8,254 nt of DNA from Myxococcales bacterium (GCA_007120915.1 SKMT01000091.1:1-8254); one strand, 5' to 3'; positions 1 through 7,736 are shown, counted from the first letter of the stretch. Notes: a model not told the origin generated them from the letters alone. Numbers and translations: made by a program.

Positions 1-710
1 TCGATCTCGTAGATCGCGTCGACCTCGTCGCCGAAAAACTCCACCCGAATCGCCTGCTCTTCTTCGTGGGCCGGAAAGATCTCGACCACATCACCGCGCA
101 CCCGGAAGGTGCCGCGGTGAAAGTCGTAGTCGCGTCGGTCGTACTGCATCTGAACCAGCTTCTCGAGCGCATCCTCCCGACGGATGATGTCGCCCTCTTC
201 CAGGAAAAGAAGCATTCCCATGTATGCTTCCGTCGAACCGAGCCCGTAAATGCAGGAGACCGACGCGACGATGATCACGTCGTTTCGCTCAAATAACGCC
301 CGCGTCGCCGAGTGACGCATCCGGTCGATGGCGTCATTGATCGACGAGTCCTTCTCGATGAACTTGTCGGCCGACGGGATATACGCTTCCGGCTGGTAGT
401 AATCGTAGTACGAAACGAAGTATTCGACGGCGTTGTGTGGAAACAACTCCTTGAATTCGTTGTACAACTGGGCGGCCAGCGTCTTGTTGTGCGCCATCAC
501 CAGTGTCGGTCGGTTCACCTCTTCGATCACGTTGGCGATGGTGAAGGTTTTGCCCGTTCCCGTCGCCCCCAGAAGCGTCTGATGGGTGTCGCCGCGCTCA
601 AGCCCCTCGACCAGCTCCTCGATGGCGTTGGGCTGGTCGCCCTTGGGCTCGTATTCGCTGACGAGTTTGAACTGGTCACTGTCGCTCACACCGTACCTTC
701 GTCGTGACAT
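1..710 (-). CDS. uvrB: UvrB, excinuclease ABC subunit B (N-terminal third, 3' end outside window)
   Basis: UvrB is the damage-verifying helicase-like subunit of the UvrABC nucleotide excision repair complex in the cytoplasm; it takes DNA from UvrA and recruits UvrC. The 236 visible codons carry the family hallmarks. The Walker A motif GATGTGKT is at residues 48-55, followed by MAHNKTLAAQ near 72-81. The aromatic beta-hairpin region YYDYYQPEAYIP is at 101-112, and DRMRHSATRALF is at 129-140, followed by VASVSCIYGLG. Complete UvrB proteins are roughly 660-700 residues, so about two thirds lie beyond base 1. I chose the ATG at 710 because GAGGTGG precedes it by 8 bases. A GTG at 689 (residue 8) also has GAAGG at good spacing and remains possible. 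Identification is by direct reading of conserved motifs; no frameshift is visible. Confidence 0.97.
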   Translation of the reverse strand, partial: MSRRRYGVSDSDQFKLVSEYEPKGDQPNAIEELVEGLERGDTHQTLLGATGTGKTFTIANVIEEVNRPTLVMAHNKTLAAQLYNEFKELFPHNAVEYFVSYYDYYQPEAYIPSADKFIEKDSSINDAIDRMRHSATRALFERNDVIIVASVSCIYGLGSTEAYMGMLLFLEEGDIIRREDALEKLVQMQYDRRDYDFHRGTFRVRGDVVEIFPAHEEEQAIRVEFFGDEVDAIYEI

Positions 711-718
711 CTATTGGG

Positions 719-725
719 CCACCTC
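719..725 (-). promoter_or_regulatory. Ribosome binding site for uvrB ATG start
   Basis: The minus strand reads GAGGTGG, with 8 bases to the ATG at 710. It is close to the anti-Shine-Dalgarno complement and supports the longer start. The competing GTG at 689 is preceded by GAAGG with 6 bases of spacing, inside the longer reading frame. Confidence 0.6.
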
Positions 726-746
726 ACTGACGGCCCACACCACCGG

Positions 747-776
747 GTTGTAGAGAGTTCCCTGGCAGTTGGTCAA
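747..776 (-). promoter_or_regulatory. Candidate sigma-70-type promoter of uvrB
   Basis: On the minus strand a -35-like TTGACC (771-776) is separated by 18 bases from a -10-like TACAAC (747-752). These match the consensus at 5 of 6 and 4 of 6 positions. Transcription would start near 740 and leave a leader of about 30 bases carrying the GAGGTGG site. I found no obvious LexA-type inverted repeat here, so SOS control is not indicated. Short promoter matches occur by chance, hence moderate confidence. Confidence 0.4.
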
Positions 777-971
777 ACGTGCGGTTGTGGGGGCTATTCC
801 GACACAGAGAACAACCGTGGCACCGGGACGATAGCCCGACCGAGGTCATCCCGTTGCCACGGTCAGCGGTGGGACGGAGCTGATGCGGTGGATATTCAAT
901 TCGTGGGGTCGCGGGAGCGCGTCCTGCCAGGTCGCAGGGATCGTGGAGTGGCCACGTATGCGTAGGCCGAT

Positions 972-997
972 CCCCGGGCTCGGAACGTCGCCCGGGG
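972..997. repeat. GC-rich inverted repeat (hairpin)
   Basis: CCCCGGGC (972-979) is perfectly complementary to GCCCGGGG (990-997) with a 10-base loop. It could fold in RNA or as a DNA cruciform. No T-rich tail follows on either strand, so a Rho-independent terminator is not supported. A run of G-rich short words follows on the plus strand. Confidence 0.55.
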
Positions 998-1099
998 TGA
1001 CCGGGGTGGGGTTGCCACGGTGGGTGACAGGGGTGCGGTTGGCATGGCGGGATACCCCCAGGCAAGCCTGAGGGCTGGGCGGGGCGCTAGCTCGCCAAC

Positions 1100-1122
1100 G
1101 GGGTCAAAAGAGTTTTGACCCC
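1100..1122. repeat. REP-like perfect 10-bp inverted repeat
   Basis: GGGGTCAAAA (1100-1109) pairs perfectly with TTTTGACCCC (1113-1122) across the 3-base loop GAG. The compact shape resembles repetitive extragenic palindromes of the kind linked to Y1-family (RAYT/IS200-like) transposases. That link is inference, because only one copy is in the window and no transposase is present. The T run is inside the stem rather than after it, so a classic terminator is less likely. Confidence 0.6.
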
Positions 1123-1204
1123 GGCTCGCTGTGCCGTCGGGAATTCCCCAGCCGTGACATTTTTCCCCGACCGTCTCGTTTAGCACGGCCCACTTCTATC
1201 CCTG

Positions 1205-1343
1205 GGTTTTCCTTGGCGTACTTGGCGCCTTGGTGGTTCCGTGGTGGTTTTCCTTGGCGTACTTTGCGCCTTGGCGGTTCCGTGGTGGTTTTCCTTGGCG
1301 CCTTGGCGGTTCCCTCCTGGTTTTCCCTGGCGCCTTGGTGGTT
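1205..1343. repeat. Imperfect tandem array, four units of 41/41/32/about 25 bp, abutting the epimerase stop codon
   Basis: Four units begin with GGTTTTCC at 1205, 1246, 1287 and 1319. Units 1 and 2 are 41 bases and almost identical. Unit 3 lacks the internal segment of about 9 bases around GTACTTTGC. Unit 4 is cut off by the TGA of the epimerase at 1344-1346. The core word is CCTTGGCG/CGCCTTGG, itself repeated inside each unit. The array begins at the base directly after the stop codon. There are no unique spacers, so it is not CRISPR. Confidence 0.85.
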
Positions 1344-2351
1344 TCAGCGGTCGTAGTACTCGCGGTACCATGCCACGAAGGAGGCGATCCCCTCGCTCAG
1401 CGGTGTGTCCGGTCGGAAGTCCACATCGTCGATCAACGCCTCCACATCGGCATACGTCGCCTTCACATCGCCGGGCTGCATGGGCATGAAATTCTTTTCG
1501 GCCTCAATACCCAGACACTCCTCCAGAGTCTCGATCATCTCCATGAGCGGCACGGGACTGTTGTTGCCGATGTTGTAGAGCCGATAGGGCGCATAGCTGG
1601 TCGACGCATCGGGGCTGTCGCCGGACCACTGTGGGTTCGGCGCGGCGACGTTGTCGGTCACCCGCACCACCCCTTCGATGATGTCGTCGATGTAGGTGAA
1701 GTCGCGGCTCATGTCGCCGTAGTTGTACACGTCGATGGGCTCGCCCTTGAGCATGGCGTCGGTGAACAGAAACAACGCCATGTCGGGGCGGCCCCAGGGC
1801 CCGTAGACGGTGAAAAACCGAAGCCCCGTCACCGGCAGATCGTAGAGGCTGGCGTAGCTGTGGGCCATCAGCTCGTTGGACTTCTTGGTCGCCGCATAGA
1901 GGCTGACCGGATGGTCCACGTTGTCCTGCACGGAAAAAGGCATCGACGTGTTCGCCCCGTACACCGAGCTCGACGAGGCGTACACCAGGTGGTCCACTTC
2001 TTGATGGCGGCAGCCCTCCAGGATGTTGCCGAATCCCGCCAGGTTCGACTCGATATAGACCTCGGGGTTCGTCAGCGAGTAGCGCACACCGGCCTGGGCG
2101 GCCAGATGCACCACCCGGTCGAAGTCGTGGGTGTCGAACACCCGTTCCATCCCCTCACCGTCGGCCAGATCGATGCGCTCGAAGACGAAGTCGTCGTAGT
2201 CGCGCAGCATCTCGACCCGATCCTCTTTGAGCTGCGGGTCGTAGTAGTCGTTGACGTTGTCCAGGCCCACCACCTCGTCGCCGCGCTCCAGAAGTCGGCG
2301 GCTGAGGTGGAAACCGATGAATCCGGCGGCTCCGGTGACTAGGAGTTTCAT
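1344..2351 (-). CDS. UDP-glucuronate 4-epimerase-like NAD-dependent epimerase (extended SDR)
   Basis: Predicted to interconvert UDP-glucuronate and UDP-galacturonate in the cytoplasm using bound NAD. The 335-residue length is typical of CapI/LpsL-type epimerases. The Rossmann motif GAAGFIG is at residues 7-13 and D31 follows the second strand. AAQAGVRYS (about 84-92), which is characteristic of the glucuronate-epimerase branch, comes next. SSSSVYG is at 126-132, the catalytic YAATK at 152-156, and GRPDMA near 187-192. The start at 2351 is chosen because GGAA ends 7 bases upstream and the Rossmann strand begins at once. The frame stays open to 2549, but that extension is a translation of the tandem hairpin repeat. 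It lies downstream of the UDP-glucose dehydrogenase whose product is its likely substrate. Action on UDP-GlcNAcA from the TviB-like enzyme is an alternative. Confidence 0.88.
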   Translation of the reverse strand: MKLLVTGAAGFIGFHLSRRLLERGDEVVGLDNVNDYYDPQLKEDRVEMLRDYDDFVFERIDLADGEGMERVFDTHDFDRVVHLAAQAGVRYSLTNPEVYIESNLAGFGNILEGCRHQEVDHLVYASSSSVYGANTSMPFSVQDNVDHPVSLYAATKKSNELMAHSYASLYDLPVTGLRFFTVYGPWGRPDMALFLFTDAMLKGEPIDVYNYGDMSRDFTYIDDIIEGVVRVTDNVAAPNPQWSGDSPDASTSYAPYRLYNIGNNSPVPLMEMIETLEECLGIEAEKNFMPMQPGDVKATYADVEALIDDVDFRPDTPLSEGIASFVAWYREYYDR

Positions 2352-2377
2352 GGTTGTTTCCATGTTGCAGTAAAGTC

Positions 2378-2547
2378 TTGGGTTTTCGAGGGGCCCCTCC
2401 GCCTCCGCTTCGCTTCGGCACCTCCCCGGCGAATCCGGGGAGGAAAGCTGTGCTGCCGTGTACCACTTTGGGTTTTCGAGGGGCCCCTCCGCCTCCGCTT
2501 CGCTTCGGCACCTCCCCGGCGAATCCGGGGAGGAAAGCCGTGCTGCC
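2378..2547. repeat. Two direct copies of an 80-bp hairpin element, 90-bp period
   Basis: Copies 2378-2457 and 2468-2547 match at 79 of 80 bases, the only difference being T2449 versus C2539. Each contains a perfect 9-bp stem, CCTCCCCGG with CCGGGGAGG, around the loop CGAAT (stems 2421-2429/2435-2443 and 2511-2519/2525-2533). Each also contains the palindrome GGGGCCCC and a CTTCGCTTCGG word. They sit in what would be the epimerase leader if it is co-transcribed with the upstream gene. Because the period is divisible by three, the minus-strand frame stays open through both copies and joins the epimerase frame. No T tract follows the hairpins. Confidence 0.9.
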
Positions 2548-2594
2548 ATCTACCGGTCGGGTTACGCGACGAAAACCATCTGCGGTGCTTAGCT

Positions 2595-2664
2595 GCACGG
2601 CTTCCCTCCCCAGGTTGGCTGGGGAGGTGCCGAACGAGCGCAGCGATGTGAGGCGGAGGGGCCG
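2595..2664. repeat. Third, inverted and diverged copy of the hairpin element
   Basis: Read on the minus strand, this segment aligns with the 80-bp units: CGGCCCCTCCGCCTC, then TTCGGCACCTCCCC, then a hairpin, then GAAGCCGTGC. Its stem is CCTCCCCAG (2605-2613) with CTGGGGAGG (2619-2627), a perfect 9-bp pairing like that of the other copies but with one base pair exchanged and a different 5-base loop. The middle segment is longer than in the direct copies. This indicates a mobile or dispersed element family rather than simple slippage. Confidence 0.8.
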
Positions 2665-2667
2665 TCC

Positions 2668-2732
2668 GCAAACCAGAAGAGTAACCAACCCTCGCAAACC
2701 AGAAGAGTAACCAACCCTCGCAAACCAGAAGA
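2668..2732. repeat. 26-bp tandem repeat, 2.5 copies, abutting the TviB-like stop codon
   Basis: Two identical 26-base units (2668-2693 and 2694-2719) and the first half of a third (2720-2732) begin with GCAAACCAGAAGA. The array ends one base before the TGA of the upstream gene (2734-2736). It is read as the start of the 3' untranslated stretch in the direction of transcription. No function is evident. Confidence 0.88.
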
Positions 2733-2733
2733 A

Positions 2734-4017
<1,284 letters not shown>

Positions 4018-4024
4018 GATGTTT

Positions 4025-4028
4025 TCCT
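4025..4028 (-). promoter_or_regulatory. Ribosome binding site fixing the TviB-like start
   Basis: AGGA on the minus strand is 7 bases before the ATG at 4017, with the same spacing as the GGAA before the epimerase ATG at 2351. It supports the short 427-residue protein over the 526-codon open frame that starts upstream, inside the 3' end of the preceding gene. Confidence 0.6.
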
Positions 4029-4057
4029 GTTCGCAACTGAGTTCGTCAAAAGTATCT

Positions 4058-4148
4058 CCCAAGACCCAAGACTCACGCCCCAAGACCCAAGACCCAAGAC
4101 TCACGCCCCAAGACCCAAGACTCACGACCCAAGACCCAAGACCCAAGA
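4058..4148. repeat. Perfect-register heptamer array (13 units of 7 bp)
   Basis: Thirteen consecutive 7-base units fill 91 bases with no slippage. Ten are CCCAAGA (TCTTGGG on the transcribed-sense strand) and three are CTCACGC or CTCACGA. The order is two A, one B, three A, one B, two A, one B, three A. It starts 6 bases after the UDP-glucose dehydrogenase stop and ends 40 bases before the next start codon. On the minus strand the A units give GGG runs spaced by TCTT, in groups of two or three. A G-quadruplex would therefore need one longer loop of about 10-11 bases. Confidence 0.95.
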
Positions 4149-4154
4149 CTATCC

Positions 4155-5504
4155 TCAATCCTCGACCAGATATCGGCCCCGGCCGATGCCCTCGTAGTAA
4201 AACCCTTCGCGGTGCAGATGCTCGGGGTCGTACTGGTTTCGCCCGTCGAAGATCACCGGCTCGGTCATCATTCGCTTCATCGCCTGGAAGTCGGGATGGC
4301 GAAATGGCTTCCACTCGGTGACCAGCGCCAGTGCCTCGGCATTTTCCAGCGCCGCGTACTGGTGGTCCACCAGTTGGAGCTGGCCGTTGTCGAACCAGGC
4401 GTCGTCAAAGACTTCGCGGGCCGTCGACATCGCCGCCGGGTCGTAGGCGCGAATGTTGGCACCGCAGTCGATGAGTCGACGGATCAACTCCCGCGACGGC
4501 GCCTGGCGCATGTCGTCGGTGCCCGGTTTGAACGCCAGCCCCCACACGGCGATGGAGACGCCTGTGAGGTCGGCGCCGAAGTAGTTGATGATTTTGTCGC
4601 CCAGCCGCTGCTTCTGTTCTTCATTGCGGGTGATCACACTGCCGAGCACCTGGGGTTCGATCCCGGCGTCCTGGGCCATGTGTGCCAGAGCGCGCACGTC
4701 CTTGGGGAAGCAGGAGCCGCCATAGCCGCATCCTGGGTAGATGAAGTGGTAGCCGATCCGATCGTCGGAGCCGATGCCCACCCGCACGTTCTCGATGTCG
4801 ACCTCGAGATTCTCGGCGATGTTGGCCATCTCGTTCATAAACGAAATCTTGGTGGCCAGCATGGCGTTGGCGGTATATTTGGTCAGCTCCGCGTCGCGCA
4901 CGCCCATAAAGATGGTGCGCCGCTGCTTGCGGTTAAACGGCTGATACAGCTCCTCCATCACCTCTCGGGAGCGCTCGTTGTCGGTGCCCACGATGATCCG
5001 ATCGGGCTTCATGAAGTCGTTGACCGCGTCTCCCTCCTTGAGAAACTCCGGGTTGGAGACCACGTCCACCGTCACGTCGACACCGCGCTTTTCGAGACGC
5101 TCGTCGATGACGGCACCGACCTTCTCGGCGGTGCCCACCGGGACGGTGGACTTGTTGACGACGATGGCGTCCTGTTCGACGACCTCCCCGATCTGGTCGG
5201 CTACCTGCAACACCGCCGACAGATCGGCGGCGCCGTTGCTCGCCGGCGGGGTGCCCACGGCGATCATGAACACCTTTGCGTCGGCGGCCTCGTCGAGCTT
5301 CGTGGTGAAATCGAGCCGGTTGTGCTCCACATTGCGCTGAAGAATCTCCTCGAGCCCCGGTTCATAGATGGGCACTTCCCCCTGGTTGAGCTGTCGAATC
5401 TTGTCGGCGTCGATGTCCACGCCAGTGACGTGGTTGCCCATCTCCGAAAAACAGGTACCGGTGACAAGGCCGACGTACCCAACTCCAATTACGGTCAAAC
5501 GCAT
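4155..5504 (-). CDS. ugd: UDP-glucose 6-dehydrogenase
   Basis: Oxidises UDP-glucose to UDP-glucuronate in the cytoplasm with two NAD, feeding acidic polysaccharide synthesis and the epimerase encoded downstream. The 449 residues match the family length. The GVGYVG nucleotide motif is at 7-12 and the acidic end of the second strand is D30-D32. YEPGLEE is at 47-53 and KSTVPVGT at 118-125. NPEFLKEGDA (151-160) contains E153 and E157. KYTAN carries K209 and N213. The catalytic C265 is in GYGGSCFPKD with D269, and WGLAFKPGTDDMR is at 321-333. These positions correspond to the known catalytic set in family members. The start at 5504 has AGGAG 5 bases upstream (5510-5514). It is a distinct subfamily from the next dehydrogenase gene, not a recent duplicate. 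Confidence 0.95.
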   Translation of the reverse strand: MRLTVIGVGYVGLVTGTCFSEMGNHVTGVDIDADKIRQLNQGEVPIYEPGLEEILQRNVEHNRLDFTTKLDEAADAKVFMIAVGTPPASNGAADLSAVLQVADQIGEVVEQDAIVVNKSTVPVGTAEKVGAVIDERLEKRGVDVTVDVVSNPEFLKEGDAVNDFMKPDRIIVGTDNERSREVMEELYQPFNRKQRRTIFMGVRDAELTKYTANAMLATKISFMNEMANIAENLEVDIENVRVGIGSDDRIGYHFIYPGCGYGGSCFPKDVRALAHMAQDAGIEPQVLGSVITRNEEQKQRLGDKIINYFGADLTGVSIAVWGLAFKPGTDDMRQAPSRELIRRLIDCGANIRAYDPAAMSTAREVFDDAWFDNGQLQLVDHQYAALENAEALALVTEWKPFRHPDFQAMKRMMTEPVIFDGRNQYDPEHLHREGFYYEGIGRGRYLVED

Positions 5505-5558
5505 GGTTACTCCTGGTTGTGGTCCACCCCGGGGCAGGGCGTGACGAGAACAGAGGAA

Positions 5559-5587
5559 TTTCTAACGGTTACTGCGGGGGGATTCAA
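5559..5587 (-). promoter_or_regulatory. Weak candidate promoter upstream of the UDP-glucose dehydrogenase gene
   Basis: On the minus strand TTGAAT (5582-5587) and TAGAAA (5559-5564) are 17 bases apart, each matching the sigma-70 consensus at 4 of 6 positions. If used, transcription begins about 45-50 bases before the start codon, after the long inverted repeat. This would separate this gene from the dehydratase upstream. Chance occurrence is plausible. Confidence 0.25.
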
Positions 5588-5650
5588 CTACGACGGTACA
5601 GCTACGACCCTGCGCGTTTCCTTATCTCGATCGCTGAAACGCTGTCGGAT

Positions 5651-5794
5651 TTCCGATTTCCGAGTTCCGACTTCCGATTCATTTTACATTTTTCCTTGTC
5701 GGGTGGTCATCGCGCGATCCACTGAGTTTGAACGAGGGTTGGCAGACGAAGGGAAAGCAAAAGGCCATCGGAAATCGGAACTCGGAAGTCGGAA
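5651..5794. repeat. Long imperfect inverted repeat built of a 7-base purine/pyrimidine word
   Basis: Arms 5651-5678 and 5767-5794 pair at 26 of 28 positions across 88 bases. Each arm is a run of four TTCCGAN-type words (TCGGAAN on the other strand). Pairing continues inward less perfectly between 5680-5700 (TTTTTCCTTGTC-like) and 5745-5766 (GACGAAGGGAAAG-like). The centre holds the perfect palindrome ATCGCGCGAT (5709-5718). The right arm ends 13 bases after the dehydratase stop, and those bases form AGTCTG-T-CAGACT (5796-5808). The shape resembles a REPIN or small non-autonomous element. Ends, target duplication and copy number cannot be judged from one copy. Confidence 0.8.
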
Positions 5795-5807
5795 CAGTCT
5801 GTCAGAC

Positions 5808-7736
5808 TCACGACCCTCTCGCCGCCCTTGCGGCGCCGAAGTCGACGACCGACCCCCCTTCGGAGCCGGGCCCGTAGCCGGGAACAATCCTGCCGAGCAA
5901 CTGGCGCACCCGTGAGTCATCGCCCTGGTTGGCAGCGCTGACCAATGCATCGAAGTGCGCCTCGAACTCCGAGGGCTTTGTCCCGCCGCGCCGGCCCACG
6001 AAGATCTTGGCGTGGGAGGTGGTGTCGACGGCTTCCCGATCCAGGGTCAGCTCTTCGTACAGCTTTTCGCCGGGGCGCACCCCGGTGAACACGATCGGGA
6101 TCTGCTCTTCGGTCATCCCCGACAGCCGGATCATATCCCGGGCCAGGTCCGCGATTTTGACCGGCGAGCCCATGTCCAGAATGAACAGATCGTCGTCGGT
6201 GTCGAAGGCGGCGGCCTGCAACACAAGCTGCACCGCCTCCGGAATGGTCATAAAATAGCGTGTCATCTCCGGGTGGGTCACCGTCACCGGCCCACCGGCC
6301 CGGATCTGCTCGCGGAAGATGGGGACCACCGATCCATTCGATCCCAGAACGTTGCCGAAGCGAACGGCACAGAACCGGGTGGACTCGCAGTGCTGTCCAA
6401 GCTCCTGGATGTACAGCTCGGTCACCCGCTTCGTCGCGCCCATCACGCTGGTGGGATTGACCGCCTTGTCTGTGGAGACGAGCACGAAGGTCTCCACCCC
6501 GTGTTCGGCACTCAGATCGGCGACGCTGCGGGTGCCCTGCACGTTGTTCTTGACCGCCTCGGCGGGGTTGGACTCCATCAGCGGTACGTGCTTGTAGGCG
6601 GCGGCGTGGATGACCACGTCGGGGCTTTGTCGCTCAAAGATTGACGCCATGCGCTCTTCGTCGGCCACATCGCCGATGCGGGGGACCATCTTGCGGCGAT
6701 GATCTGCGGCGAGTTCGCGGTGGATCCGAAACAGCGGGGTTTCCGCCGAGTCGACCATCACGAGCTGACGGGGTGAAAATCGCAGGATCTGGCGGCACAG
6801 CTCCGAGCCGATCGAACCGCCGGCGCCGGTGACCATCACCACCTGATCCTCGATGAACCGCCCCATCGATTCGGTGTCCAGATCCACGGGCTCGCGGCGC
6901 AGAAGGTCCGTAATCGAGACTTCGCGCACCTTCCTCAGCGAGATGTCGCCGTCGAGCACCGTCTGCACGGCCGGCAAGATCTTGGGCTGGATGTCACAGC
7001 GATTCGCCCGCTCGACCACATCGCGCACCAGCTCGGTGTGATCCGGGCCCAGGGCGATGATGATCTCCTCGACGTTGTGCGCCTCCACCACCTCTTCGAG
7101 CTTTGCGACCGGGGCGTACACCGGAATGCCGTGGATACTCAGCCCCTGGCGGGTCTGATCGTCGTCCAGAAAGGCCACCGGCCGGTATTTCAGCCGGCCT
7201 CCCCGCGAGATTTCGCGCACCAGAAGATCGCCCAGATCCCCGGCGCCGACGATCAGCAGATTGCGCCGGGCGCCCGTTTTGTACGACGCCGACAGTGCCT
7301 CTCGAACCAGCCGCAGCGAGCCCCGTGCTCCGGCCAGCAACACCAGGCTCAGCGTGAAGTCGAGAAGATAAATCGAGCGGGGAAACACCTCCGGGCGCAC
7401 CACGAAATAGTGCAGCCCCAGAAACACCAGCGACGCCACCGCCAGCGCCTGGGCCAGCGAGATCACGTCGTAGAGGCTCACATACCGCCACCAGCCCCGA
7501 AACAGTCGAAACGACGCGAACACCACCACCTTGATCGCCAGCACCAGCACCAGCCCTTCGACCATCACCCCGTACAGCGGCTCGGGAACCCGAAAGTCGA
7601 ACCGAAACGCAAATGCCCCCAGATAGGCCGCTGCAAAAATCGTCAGATGTGCAGCCACCAGCACTACCACACGGGTGGCCCTGGAGCTTTGCTCGAACGC
7701 CTCAACCCATGATCCGATTCGGTTCGACACCGACAT
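5808..7736 (-). CDS. WbpM/CapD-type membrane-anchored UDP-N-acetylhexosamine 4,6-dehydratase
   Basis: Likely converts UDP-GlcNAc to its 4-keto-6-deoxy form, the first step toward sugars such as QuiNAc, FucNAc or bacillosamine. The 642-residue length fits full-length family members. Four hydrophobic segments lie near residues 22-44, 58-77, 89-110 and 121-137, anchoring the cytoplasmic part to the inner membrane. A first Rossmann-like domain has GAGDLG at 164-169. The catalytic SDR domain has GAGGSIG at 304-310, AAAYKHVPLME at 378-388, and STDKAVNPTSVMGATK at 421-436. S421, M432 and K436 form the SMK triad of WbpM-type enzymes, in which Met replaces the usual SDR Tyr. VRPGEKLYEEL is near 553-563. 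The start at 7736 follows a weak G-rich site (GGGGGGG, 4 bases away). It is the first gene of the cluster in the window. The exact sugar is inferred from family, not proven. Confidence 0.9.
   Translation of the reverse strand: MSVSNRIGSWVEAFEQSSRATRVVVLVAAHLTIFAAAYLGAFAFRFDFRVPEPLYGVMVEGLVLVLAIKVVVFASFRLFRGWWRYVSLYDVISLAQALAVASLVFLGLHYFVVRPEVFPRSIYLLDFTLSLVLLAGARGSLRLVREALSASYKTGARRNLLIVGAGDLGDLLVREISRGGRLKYRPVAFLDDDQTRQGLSIHGIPVYAPVAKLEEVVEAHNVEEIIIALGPDHTELVRDVVERANRCDIQPKILPAVQTVLDGDISLRKVREVSITDLLRREPVDLDTESMGRFIEDQVVMVTGAGGSIGSELCRQILRFSPRQLVMVDSAETPLFRIHRELAADHRRKMVPRIGDVADEERMASIFERQSPDVVIHAAAYKHVPLMESNPAEAVKNNVQGTRSVADLSAEHGVETFVLVSTDKAVNPTSVMGATKRVTELYIQELGQHCESTRFCAVRFGNVLGSNGSVVPIFREQIRAGGPVTVTHPEMTRYFMTIPEAVQLVLQAAAFDTDDDLFILDMGSPVKIADLARDMIRLSGMTEEQIPIVFTGVRPGEKLYEELTLDREAVDTTSHAKIFVGRRGGTKPSEFEAHFDALVSAANQGDDSRVRQLLGRIVPGYGPGSEGGSVVDFGAARAARGS

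Larger units (their letters stand above)
711..1204. other. Non-coding region between the epimerase repeat array and uvrB
   Basis: No convincing gene is present; short open frames here have low-complexity Pro/Arg/Gly-rich translations and resemble nothing known. The region holds the candidate uvrB promoter, a GC-rich hairpin (972-997) and a perfect REP-like hairpin (1100-1122). A weaker paired element, GGGCTAT (791-797) with ATAGCCC (831-837), lies upstream of the promoter. I see no hairpin followed by a T tract, so no standard terminator separates the polysaccharide genes from uvrB. Confidence 0.6.

Noticed and set aside
711..790. LexA/SOS operator upstream of uvrB
   Set aside because: No inverted GAAC/GTTC or CTGT/ACAG pair at operator spacing was found near the candidate promoter.
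724..1186. Minus-strand small open frames in the gap before uvrB
   Set aside because: Translations are Pro/Arg/Gly low-complexity, overlap one another in different frames, and span hairpins.
1205..1343. CRISPR array
   Set aside because: Units are contiguous and degenerate with no unique spacers, and no cas genes are present. The same applies to 7883-7984 and 2668-2732.
1230..2342. Plus-strand open frame of 370 codons
   Set aside because: It is antisense to the epimerase and begins inside the tandem array; the composition is that of a shadow frame.
2421..2443. Rho-independent terminators at the 9-bp hairpins
   Set aside because: No T tract follows on either strand in any of the three copies, and the hairpins belong to a repeated element.
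4212..5915. Long plus-strand open frame (567 codons) opposite the UDP-glucose dehydrogenase gene
   Set aside because: Its translation is His/Asp/Val/Gly-rich without recognisable motifs and mirrors codon positions of the real minus-strand gene, a common effect in GC-rich DNA. It also runs into the repeat region.
5955..6644. Plus-strand open frame opposite the dehydratase
   Set aside because: It lies wholly within a strongly conserved gene on the other strand and has no protein-family features.
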